Shown here piece by piece: positions 58,105 to 64,000 of a stretch of 64,000 nucleotides of DNA. The DNA is from SHVO01 sp041905795 (GTDB taxonomy: Bacteria > Pseudomonadota > Alphaproteobacteria > Rhodospirillales > Rhodospirillaceae). The DNA lies in the NCBI GenBank assembly GCA_041905795.1, contig JAYRKL010000007.1, positions 62,001 through 126,000 of the forward strand, given 5' to 3'. Numbering within the stretch: position 1 is the first letter of the stretch; each line of letters opens with the position of its first letter. The position numbers and the translations under genes are program-made. Below the pieces are notes generated by a model, which saw only the letters and a program-made list of their open reading frames with translations, searched no databases and was not told the DNA's origin.

Positions 58105-58709
58105 TTCATGATGACCTGATGCTCGCGCAGGAACGCGAGCAAGGGCAGCAGCGGCAAACCAAGAATAGTGGAGAAATCGCCGTCGATGCGCGCGAACAGC
58201 TGCACGCCCCAGCCTTCCAGCTGGTAGGCGCCGACGGAGCTGAGGATTTTTTCGCCGGTATTGGCGAGATAGTGCTCGATGAAGGCGTCGCTGAAATCGC
58301 GCATGGTCAGCTTCGGGCTGGCGCTGTGATGCCAGATCACCGACCCGTCCAGTACAACCGCCACCGCCGTCGGCAGGGTGTGGGTTTTGCCGCGCAGGGC
58401 GGCGAGATGGGCGCGGGCGCCGTTCATGTCGGTGGGCTTGTCGAACCAGACGCCGTCGCATTCGAGCATCTGGTCGGCGCCGATCACCAGTGCTCCCGGC
58501 AGGCGCTGCGACACCTGCACCGCCTTGATCTCGGCCAGGGTTTCCGCGCACTGACGCGCGCCTTGTTCCCCTTGCGCGCCTTCGGCCTTGAGCGCGAGCT
58601 TCACCGCATCCTCGTCGGCGTGGGCGGGAACGATGTCACAGGCGAGGCCGGCCGCCGCCAGCAGGTTGGCGCGGCTTTTGCTCGCGGAGGCGAGGACGAC
58701 GTTACGCAT
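58101..58709 (-). CDS. maf: Maf/YceF-type nucleotide pyrophosphatase
   Basis: A 202-residue enzyme that hydrolyses non-canonical or excess nucleoside triphosphates. The N-terminal signature is VLASASKSRANLLAAAG, the catalytic Asp region is VIGADQML and EGWGVQLFARIDGD follows. It overlaps the PPSR gene by eight bases upstream and aroE by four bases downstream. Confidence 0.92.
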   Translation of the reverse strand: MRNVVLASASKSRANLLAAAGLACDIVPAHADEDAVKLALKAEGAQGEQGARQCAETLAEIKAVQVSQRLPGALVIGADQMLECDGVWFDKPTDMNGARAHLAALRGKTHTLPTAVAVVLDGSVIWHHSASPKLTMRDFSDAFIEHYLANTGEKILSSVGAYQLEGWGVQLFARIDGDFSTILGLPLLPLLAFLREHQVIMK

Positions 58710-59535
58710 GCTCGGACTGGTGGGGATGACGTTGATTGTAGAGCTGGATGATGGTGGCCGCGGTTTCCTCGATGGAGCGCCGGGTGACGTCGATCACCGA
58801 CCAACCGTGTTTGGCGAACAGGCGGCGGGAGTCGGCGATCTCTTCCTTGACCTTCTCGATGTCGGCGTACCCTTCGCCGCGGGTGTCGTTCATGATGCGC
58901 AGGCGGCTCTGGCGGATGTCCGACAGGCTTTTGGGTTCGCGGGTCAGGCCCACGAACAGCGGTTTGGTGGCCGCCGCGATCTCGTCGGGCAGCTGGATCC
59001 CCGGCACCAGCGGGATATTGCCGACCTTGAGGCCGCGGTTGGCCAGGTACATGCAAGTCGGCGTCTTTGACGTACGGGAGACCCCGATCAGGATGATGTC
59101 GGCTTCGGTCATGGTGGCCAAGGATTGGCCATCGTCATGCTGCACGGTGAACTGCATGGCGTCGATGCGCTGAAAATAGCCGTCGTCCAGCACATGCTGT
59201 TTGCCCACTTCGCCGACGGCCTGGCGATTGAAGAAGCGCGAGAACGCCTGCATCACCGGGTCCATGGCCGAGATATAGGGCATCTTCAGGTCGCGGCAGG
59301 CCTGCTCCAGGAGCGCACGCACCTTGCCGTCGAGCAGGGTGAACACCACCAGCCCCGGCGCCGCCTTGACGCCCTCGATCACCCGGTTCATCTGGCCGGC
59401 AGTGCGCACCAACCACCAGTAATGTTCGGTTACATGGACATCGCCGTACTGCACCAGGCAGGCGCGGGCGATATTGGTGACCGTCTCTCCAGACGAATCG
59501 GAGACCAGATGAAGGTTGTATGTCGGTTTCTGCAT
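58702..59535 (-). CDS. PPSR/DUF299 family bifunctional kinase-pyrophosphorylase
   Basis: A 277-residue regulator that phosphorylates and reactivates PEP synthase or pyruvate-phosphate dikinase. The P-loop is GVSRTSKTPTC (about 152-162), with the N-terminal LVSDSSGETV also conserved. The target enzyme is not in this window. The gene is the RP001-type marker that borders the replication origin in Caulobacter and Rickettsia; here it faces a 643-base gene-free gap. It begins the coupled PPSR-maf-aroE-coaE-dnaQ operon. Confidence 0.92.
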   Translation of the reverse strand: MQKPTYNLHLVSDSSGETVTNIARACLVQYGDVHVTEHYWWLVRTAGQMNRVIEGVKAAPGLVVFTLLDGKVRALLEQACRDLKMPYISAMDPVMQAFSRFFNRQAVGEVGKQHVLDDGYFQRIDAMQFTVQHDDGQSLATMTEADIILIGVSRTSKTPTCMYLANRGLKVGNIPLVPGIQLPDEIAAATKPLFVGLTREPKSLSDIRQSRLRIMNDTRGEGYADIEKVKEEIADSRRLFAKHGWSVIDVTRRSIEETAATIIQLYNQRHPHQSEHA

Positions 59536-60178
59536 GCCGCCGGCTAGACCTGAAAACGCATCCTGACCATGGGGCGGAATAACTTGAGAATCCTGGGGAT
59601 CATCCGGGGTTTGACCGTCACCGCCGCCGAACCATGAACCCTAGCCCTGATTCTATCCTGTCCCGCCGGCACTGTGGATAGCATGGCGCGGCATGGGTGA
59701 ATCCCGGGAAATCTCTGGCTGCGGAGAGGGTGTCGTCGACTTTTCCCGGCCGCCGGCCCGAGGATTTCACCGCCGCGGCCGGTTCACGGTGCGGTTCTCC
59801 CCGCAGTTCACAGGTTCATCGCCAGTCACCCTCGGGAAAACGGCTGGTCTGGGGAGAACAGCCGGCATGGCGGTAATCCCCCTGACTCACAGGACCAACT
59901 ACTCTCCCCAACCTATCAAGATTCTTTTTCTTAGGATGAAGGGAACACGGGATAACTCCGGCCTTCTTCCGGGGATCTCGGCCAGGGAAGGAATTGACTT
60001 AGATTAGGGCCTCGGGTATCGCTGATGACGTCAGACCCAGGGCGCCCGCCCTTCCAGTTTCGTTGACTGACCTTTTTTCCCTTCGGCCGACCTCTTACGT
60101 CCTCCGGTTCGCGGCAGCAGCTCATATGCTGTCTATTTTCCCAAACCCTCCCAGTCACCCTCAACATTTTCAAATCAC
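59536..60178. other. Gene-free 643-bp gap: candidate chromosomal replication origin
   Basis: No convincing gene lies here. Origin-like features: TGTGGATAG (59673-59681), which reads CTATCCACA on the minus strand, one base from the DnaA box; TTATCCCGT on the minus strand (59955-59947), a weaker match; and three copies of TCTCCCC within GTTCTCCCC (59794-59802), its inverse (59851-59859) and 59903-59909. An AT-rich run around 59914-59938 follows, including TATCAAGATTC, which resembles an IHF site. PPSR and rho diverge from it. The right end is the rho leader. Confidence 0.55.
60131..60178 (+). promoter_or_regulatory. rho: C-rich, G-poor rho leader (rut-like)
   Basis: The last about 50 bases before the rho ATG contain about 19 C and only 2 G on the coding strand, including CCCAAACCCTCCCAG. 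That composition is the hallmark of a Rho loading (rut) site in RNA. Autoregulation of rho through its leader is known in Escherichia coli; here it is inferred. Confidence 0.45.
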
Positions 60179-61441
60179 ATGCACCTTCAGGAATTGAAGC
60201 GTAAATCCCCAGCCGAATTGCTGGCGTTCGCGGAAGAACTCGGCATCGAGAACGCATCCAACCTGCGCCGGCAGGACCTGCTGTTCGCGATCCTCAAGAT
60301 CCTGGCCGAGAAAGACACCTCCATCGACGGCGACGGGGTACTGGAGATCCTGCAGGACGGCTTCGGCTTTCTGCGTTCGCCCGAGGCCAATTACCTGCCC
60401 GGCCCCGACGACATCTATGTCTCGCCCAGCCAGGTGCGGCGCTTCGGCCTGCGTACGGGGGATACCGTGGAAGGCGGGATCCGCGCGCCCAAGGACGGCG
60501 AGCGCTATTTCGCCCTGCTCAAGGTCAACACCATCAATTTCGAGGACCCGGACAACGTTCGTCACCGCATCAACTTCGACAACCTGACGCCGCTCTATCC
60601 CGACGAGAAGTTGAAGATGGAAGTCGAGCAGAAGGACACCAAGAATAAGGACCTGACCGGGCGCGTCATCGAACTGGTCTCACCGCTGGGCAAGGGCCAG
60701 CGCGCGCTTATCACCGCGCAGCCGCGCACCGGCAAGACCATCATGCTGCAAAGCATCGCCAACGCCATCGCCGCCAACCACCCGGAAGTCTACCTGATCG
60801 TTCTCCTGATCGACGAACGTCCGGAAGAAGTCACCGACATGGACCGCACCGTGAAGGGCGAGGTCGTCAGCTCCACCTTCGACGAACCGGCGTCGCGCCA
60901 CGTGCAAGTGGCGGAAATGGTGATCGAGAAGGCCAAACGCCTGGTCGAACACAAACGCGACGTGGTGATCCTGCTCGACTCCATCACCCGCCTCGCGCGC
61001 GCCTACAACACCGTGGTGCCGTCCTCTGGTAAGGTGCTCACCGGCGGCGTGGACGCCAACGCCCTGCAGCGCCCCAAGCGGTTCTTCGGCGCCGCGCGCA
61101 ATATCGAGGAAGGCGGGTCGCTGACCATCATCGCCACGGCGCTGATCGATACCGGCAGCCGCATGGACGAAGTGATCTTCGAAGAATTCAAGGGCACCGG
61201 TAACTCGGAAATCGTCCTCGACCGCAAGCTCTCGGACAAGCGCGTGTTCCCGTCCATCGACATCACCAAGTCGGGTACCCGCAAGGAAGAGCTGCTGGTC
61301 AAGCAGGCCGATCTCTCGAAGATGTGGGTCCTGCGCCGCATCCTCGATCCCATGGGCGTCCAGGACGGCATGGAATTCCTCTTGGACAAACTGCGCGAGT
61401 CCAAGAACAACGGCGACTTCTTCGACCGTATGAACAAATAG
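60179..61441 (+). CDS. rho: Transcription termination factor Rho
   Basis: A 420-residue RNA-dependent helicase. The N-terminal helical part (LQELKRKSPAELLAFAEELGI) and the cold-shock-like RNA-binding domain (GDGVLEILQDGFGFLR) are complete. The ATPase has the P-loop ITAQPRTGKTIML and Walker B VVILLDSITRLARAYN. The Q-loop and R-loop region (LTGGVDANALQRPKRFFGAAR) is intact. The start is ATG at 60179 with no strong ribosome site. An intrinsic terminator follows the stop. Confidence 0.98.
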   Translation: MHLQELKRKSPAELLAFAEELGIENASNLRRQDLLFAILKILAEKDTSIDGDGVLEILQDGFGFLRSPEANYLPGPDDIYVSPSQVRRFGLRTGDTVEGGIRAPKDGERYFALLKVNTINFEDPDNVRHRINFDNLTPLYPDEKLKMEVEQKDTKNKDLTGRVIELVSPLGKGQRALITAQPRTGKTIMLQSIANAIAANHPEVYLIVLLIDERPEEVTDMDRTVKGEVVSSTFDEPASRHVQVAEMVIEKAKRLVEHKRDVVILLDSITRLARAYNTVVPSSGKVLTGGVDANALQRPKRFFGAARNIEEGGSLTIIATALIDTGSRMDEVIFEEFKGTGNSEIVLDRKLSDKRVFPSIDITKSGTRKEELLVKQADLSKMWVLRRILDPMGVQDGMEFLLDKLRESKNNGDFFDRMNK

Positions 61442-61461
61442 CCCGTCACAGGGCTCAAATG

Positions 61462-61497
61462 AAACGGGCCGATCTGGTGATCGGCCCGTTTTGTTTT
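61462..61497 (+). terminator. Intrinsic terminator of rho
   Basis: AAACGGGCCGATC (61462-61474) pairs perfectly with GATCGGCCCGTTT (61479-61491) around TGGT, followed by a TTTTGTTTT tract (61489-61497). The tract overlaps the stop codon of the convergent quinone reductase gene, so it may also slow transcripts from the other side. Confidence 0.85.
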
Positions 61498-62491
61498 ACA
61501 CCACGAGGATCGTAGATCCTGTTGTCTTACGCGACTCCAGATCGGTGTGGGCTCTGCCCGCCTGGTCGAGGGGATAGGACTGTCCTACGTCGATCTTCAC
61601 ATGGCCTTTGCCGACCACGTCGAACAGTTCATCGGCGGCACGCTCATATTCGTCGCGCTGGGCGATATAGTCGCCAAGCCGTGGGCGGGTGAGGAACAGT
61701 GAGCCTTTGCCGGCGAGGATCGCGGGCTCCATGGCAGGCACGGGCCCCGAGGCGTTGCCGAATGTGCACATGATGCCGCGGCGCGCCAGGCAGTCGAGCC
61801 CGCCGGCGAAGGTGTCTTTACCGACACCGTCATAGACCAACGGAACGCCTTTGCCATGGGTGAGCTGCTTCACTTTGGCGACCCAGTCTTCCTGTTTGTA
61901 AAGGATGGTGTGATCACAGCCCGCGGCTTTGGCGAGCTTGGCTTTGTCTTCGGAACCGACGGTGCCGATGACGGTGGCGCCGAGATACTTGGCCCACTGG
62001 CAGAAGATCAGGCCGACCCCGCCGGCGGCGGCGTGGAATAAAACCGTATCGCCGGGCTTCACCACATAGAGCGCACGGATCAGGTACCAGACCGTGAGGC
62101 CGCGCAACATCATGCCGGCGACGGATTCATCTTTAATGCCCGCCGGCACCTTCACCACACTGGCGGCCGGGATCAGGCGCGTTTCCGCATAACCGCCTGT
62201 CGGCCCATTGCCGTAAGCGACACGGTCGCCTTCCTTGATGCCGGTAACGCCAGCGCCGACCGCTTCAACGATGCCGACGCCTTCCTGGCCAGGGATGAAC
62301 ACGCCGGCCGGAAACCCGGCGGCGGGCGCCGCTTTATAAAGTCCGGTGCGGAAATAAGTGTCGATGAAGTTCACGCCGATGGCGCTCTGGCGCAGCTTGA
62401 TCTCGCCGGGGCCAGGCGCGCCAACCGTGATGTCTTCCAGCTTCAGAACTTCCGGGCCGCCGTTGGCCCGCACGACGATGGCTTTGGTCAC
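61496..62491 (-). CDS. NADPH:quinone oxidoreductase (zeta-crystallin type)
   Basis: A 331-residue medium-chain reductase. Features are the N-terminal GroES-like fold (GVNFIDTYFRTGLYK), PGQEGVGIVEAVG and the nucleotide motif HAAAGGVGLIFCQWAKYLGA. It lacks the zinc cysteines of alcohol dehydrogenases, as expected for this subfamily. It would reduce quinones or enones with NADPH. It starts nine bases after the ogt stop on the same strand. Confidence 0.92.
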   Translation of the reverse strand: MTKAIVVRANGGPEVLKLEDITVGAPGPGEIKLRQSAIGVNFIDTYFRTGLYKAAPAAGFPAGVFIPGQEGVGIVEAVGAGVTGIKEGDRVAYGNGPTGGYAETRLIPAASVVKVPAGIKDESVAGMMLRGLTVWYLIRALYVVKPGDTVLFHAAAGGVGLIFCQWAKYLGATVIGTVGSEDKAKLAKAAGCDHTILYKQEDWVAKVKQLTHGKGVPLVYDGVGKDTFAGGLDCLARRGIMCTFGNASGPVPAMEPAILAGKGSLFLTRPRLGDYIAQRDEYERAADELFDVVGKGHVKIDVGQSYPLDQAGRAHTDLESRKTTGSTILVV

Positions 62492-62500
62492 GGTATGTCC

Positions 62501-62992
62501 TTATTCCAGGGATTCAAATAGCGGCAAGGCGGGCCCAAGGCCGGAAACAGGAGGATAACCTTCGAGCCGGAGGAGAACGAGTTTGGTGTCGACGCCGCCA
62601 TCGCCGGAGTAACCGCCCATGCCCGCGGTACCGACGACGCGGTGGCAGGGGATGATGACAGGGATGGGATTGCGGCCGCAGGCGGTGCCGACCGCCCGGG
62701 CGCTCGCCTTCAGGCGTCTGGAGATTTCGCCGTAGGTCAGCACCTGCCCGGCGGGAATCTCGCACATGATCTTCCACACGGCGCGGTGGAAAGCCGTGCC
62801 GTTGGGATTCAGGGGCAGGTCGAAATCTCCGCGTTTGCCGTCAAAGTAGTCCTCCAGCTGGCGGCGCGCTTCCACCAGCACCGGGGTTTCGTCCTGGTCG
62901 CGTCCCCAGCCCCAATCGAGCGCGACGATCTTTTCATCTTCGGCGCTGACGGTGAGGTCGCCGATGGGCGAATGCAGGGAAAGTTGCGGCAT
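62501..62992 (-). CDS. ogt: Methylated-DNA-protein cysteine methyltransferase
   Basis: A 163-residue suicide repair protein for O6-methylguanine. The active-site motif is IPCHRVVGTAGMGGYSGD with the acceptor cysteine. The helix-turn-helix lies in VLTYGEISRRLKASARAVGTACGRNP (in parts). It lacks the Ada N-terminal domain, so it is a constitutive-type repair enzyme. With alkB in this window it gives two direct alkylation-repair routes. Confidence 0.95.
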   Translation of the reverse strand: MPQLSLHSPIGDLTVSAEDEKIVALDWGWGRDQDETPVLVEARRQLEDYFDGKRGDFDLPLNPNGTAFHRAVWKIMCEIPAGQVLTYGEISRRLKASARAVGTACGRNPIPVIIPCHRVVGTAGMGGYSGDGGVDTKLVLLRLEGYPPVSGLGPALPLFESLE

Positions 62993-63093
62993 ACACCCAG
63001 CGTAGCAGAGGCCGACGTCAAATGCTGCCTCGTGGACAGGTCATCGCTCAACCCCTACCCTGAAGCGTCTTTGGATGACTGGGAGGATCAGCC

Positions 63094-63333
63094 ATGAAAG
63101 TCTCGATCGACGTGGAATGCAGCCCCGAGGAAGCCCGCGCCTTCTTTGGGCTGCCCGACGTACGCCCGCTCCAGGAAAACATGCTCGCCCAGATGCAGGC
63201 GCAGATGCAGAAGGTCGCCGCCAATATGGACCCCGAGACCGCCTTCAAGGCGCTGTTCCCGCTGCAAACCGAGAGCTTCACGGAAATGCAGAAAGCCTTC
63301 TGGGGCCAGTTCACGGGCAAATCCGACAAGTAG
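63094..63333 (+). CDS. DUF6489 family small protein
   Basis: A 79-residue soluble protein with the pattern MKVSIDVECSPEEARAFFGLPDV, a Met/Gln-rich helix (about 28-45) and a C-terminal amphipathic stretch. It matches a small alphaproteobacterial family of unknown function. It ends four bases before the mnmE start, so the two are probably cotranslated. The Met/Gln-rich helix suggests self-association, which is inference. Confidence 0.75.
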   Translation: MKVSIDVECSPEEARAFFGLPDVRPLQENMLAQMQAQMQKVAANMDPETAFKALFPLQTESFTEMQKAFWGQFTGKSDK

Positions 63334-63337
63334 CGGC

Positions 63338-64000
63338 GTGAAACCCACCATCTTCGCGCTGGCGTCGGGGCAAGGCCGCGGCGGTGTCGCCGTCATCCGG
63401 CTGTCGGGGCCCGGCGCGGGCGAAGCCGTACACCGCCTGGCCGGCGCCGTACCGCCGCCGCGCCTGGCCACCCGCGCTACCTTGACCGATCCGCGCACGG
63501 CCGAGGTTCTCGATCACAGCCTGCTGTTATGGTTTCCCGCACCGCGCAGTTTCACCGGCGAGGACGTGGCTGAATTTCAAATCCACGGCGGGCGCGCGGT
63601 GATCGACAGTGTGCTGACGGCTCTCGGCGCCATTCCCGGCTTGCGTCCGGCGGACCCCGGCGAGTTCACGCGGCGCGCTTTTGAACACGGCAAGATGGAT
63701 CTGACCCAGGCCGAAGCGCTGGCCGATCTGGTGGACGCCGAGACGGCGGCCCAGGCGCGCCAGGCCTTGCGCCAGATGGGCGGTGCCCTGAAAGAGCTTT
63801 ACGACGGCTGGCGTACGCGGCTGGTGAAAGCGCTGGCGCATCTGGAAACCGTGATCGATTTTCCCGACGAAGATCTGCCGGCCGATGTGGCCGAGCGTCT
63901 CTGGGCGGAGGTCCTGCGTCTTGCGCAGGATGTCGAACGGCATCTCGACGACGGCGGCCGCGGCGAACGTATCCGCCAGGGCCTCGCTGTCGCCATCGTC
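63338..64000 (+). CDS. mnmE: tRNA modification GTPase MnmE (TrmE), 3' end outside window
   Basis: The open frame runs from a GTG at 63338 to the window edge (221 residues). The N-terminal folate-binding domain is clear: TIFALASGQGRGGVAVIRLSG, SFTGEDVAEFQIHGG and PADPGEFTRRAFEHGKMDLTQAEALADL (in parts). With MnmG it modifies wobble uridines of tRNA. The GTPase domain lies beyond the edge. In Alphaproteobacteria mnmE-mnmG-rsmG-parA-parB usually sits close to the origin. Confidence 0.95.
   Translation, partial: MKPTIFALASGQGRGGVAVIRLSGPGAGEAVHRLAGAVPPPRLATRATLTDPRTAEVLDHSLLLWFPAPRSFTGEDVAEFQIHGGRAVIDSVLTALGAIPGLRPADPGEFTRRAFEHGKMDLTQAEALADLVDAETAAQARQALRQMGGALKELYDGWRTRLVKALAHLETVIDFPDEDLPADVAERLWAEVLRLAQDVERHLDDGGRGERIRQGLAVAIV

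Noticed and set aside
59693..60007. 104-codon frame inside the origin-like gap
   Set aside because: No ribosome site, mixed codon use and no recognisable protein pattern. The non-coding interpretation fits better.

Overview
The window looks like origin-proximal chromosome of a GC-rich alphaproteobacterium. The family content supports this: an alphaproteobacterial-type TIGR02186 membrane protein beside TauE/SafE, a Tim44-like protein, a DUF6489 protein, a PPSR/DUF299 protein (the RP001 type), adenosine kinase and an Nfu-type scaffold. The gene order supports it too: PPSR-maf-aroE-coaE-dnaQ-secB-tim44-mltA-smr on one side, and rho ... mnmE on the other. Genus cannot be fixed from the sequence alone. 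About 60 protein genes fill most of the 64 kb. I saw no rRNA, tRNA, insertion sequence, prophage or CRISPR array.

Region by region. (1) 1-11.0 kb: envelope and nucleotide-sugar genes. An MsbA-like ABC exporter is translationally coupled to a TPR/O-GlcNAc-transferase-like protein that runs off the left edge. Divergent from them is an aminotransferase plus Gfo/Idh dehydrogenase pair that modifies a UDP-sugar. Then come purH, a CapD/FlaA1-type epimerase/dehydratase, and gmd-fcl for GDP-L-fucose. (2) 11.1-16.4 kb: an overlapping trio (TauE/SafE exporter, TIGR02186 protein, universal stress protein), then an Nfu scaffold, a RutE-like nitroreductase and a DUF4287 protein. Three copies of a palindromic intergenic element occur only in this stretch. 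(3) 15.4-33.1 kb: trpS, murJ, glnD, mutS, maeB, an orphan PhoR-type kinase, an AmpG-like permease, typA and adenosine kinase. (4) 33.3-44.2 kb: bactofilin, nth, an unlisted 50-residue membrane protein, dapB, dnaJ, dnaK, alkB, grpE, hrcA, rph, rdgB and hemW, which is chaperone and genome-hygiene housekeeping. (5) 44.4-55.9 kb: an aminotransferase, ftsK, lolA, xth, hslVU, smr, a membrane protein, mltA, tim44 and secB. (6) 55.9-64 kb: dnaQ, coaE, aroE, maf and PPSR transcribed leftward; a 643-bp gene-free gap; then rho, a quinone reductase, ogt, a DUF6489 gene and the start of mnmE.

The 59536-60178 gap is the best candidate for the replication origin. Genes on both sides mostly point away from it, its left flank is the PPSR gene that borders the Caulobacter/Rickettsia-type origin, and it holds DnaA-box-like sites and an AT-rich stretch. 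hemE, the usual partner on the other flank, is not present. Other structured non-coding features: a possible small RNA ending in a strong hairpin between lolA and xth, a stem that would mask the lolA ribosome-binding site, a hairpin between dnaK and dnaJ, a C-rich G-poor rho leader, and two clear intrinsic terminators.

Many neighbouring genes overlap by 1 or 4 bases (ATGA or TGATG), so much of the window is translationally coupled. Start codons were chosen from conserved N-termini, ribosome-binding sites and overlaps. Functions rest on motif recognition by eye and not on a database search.
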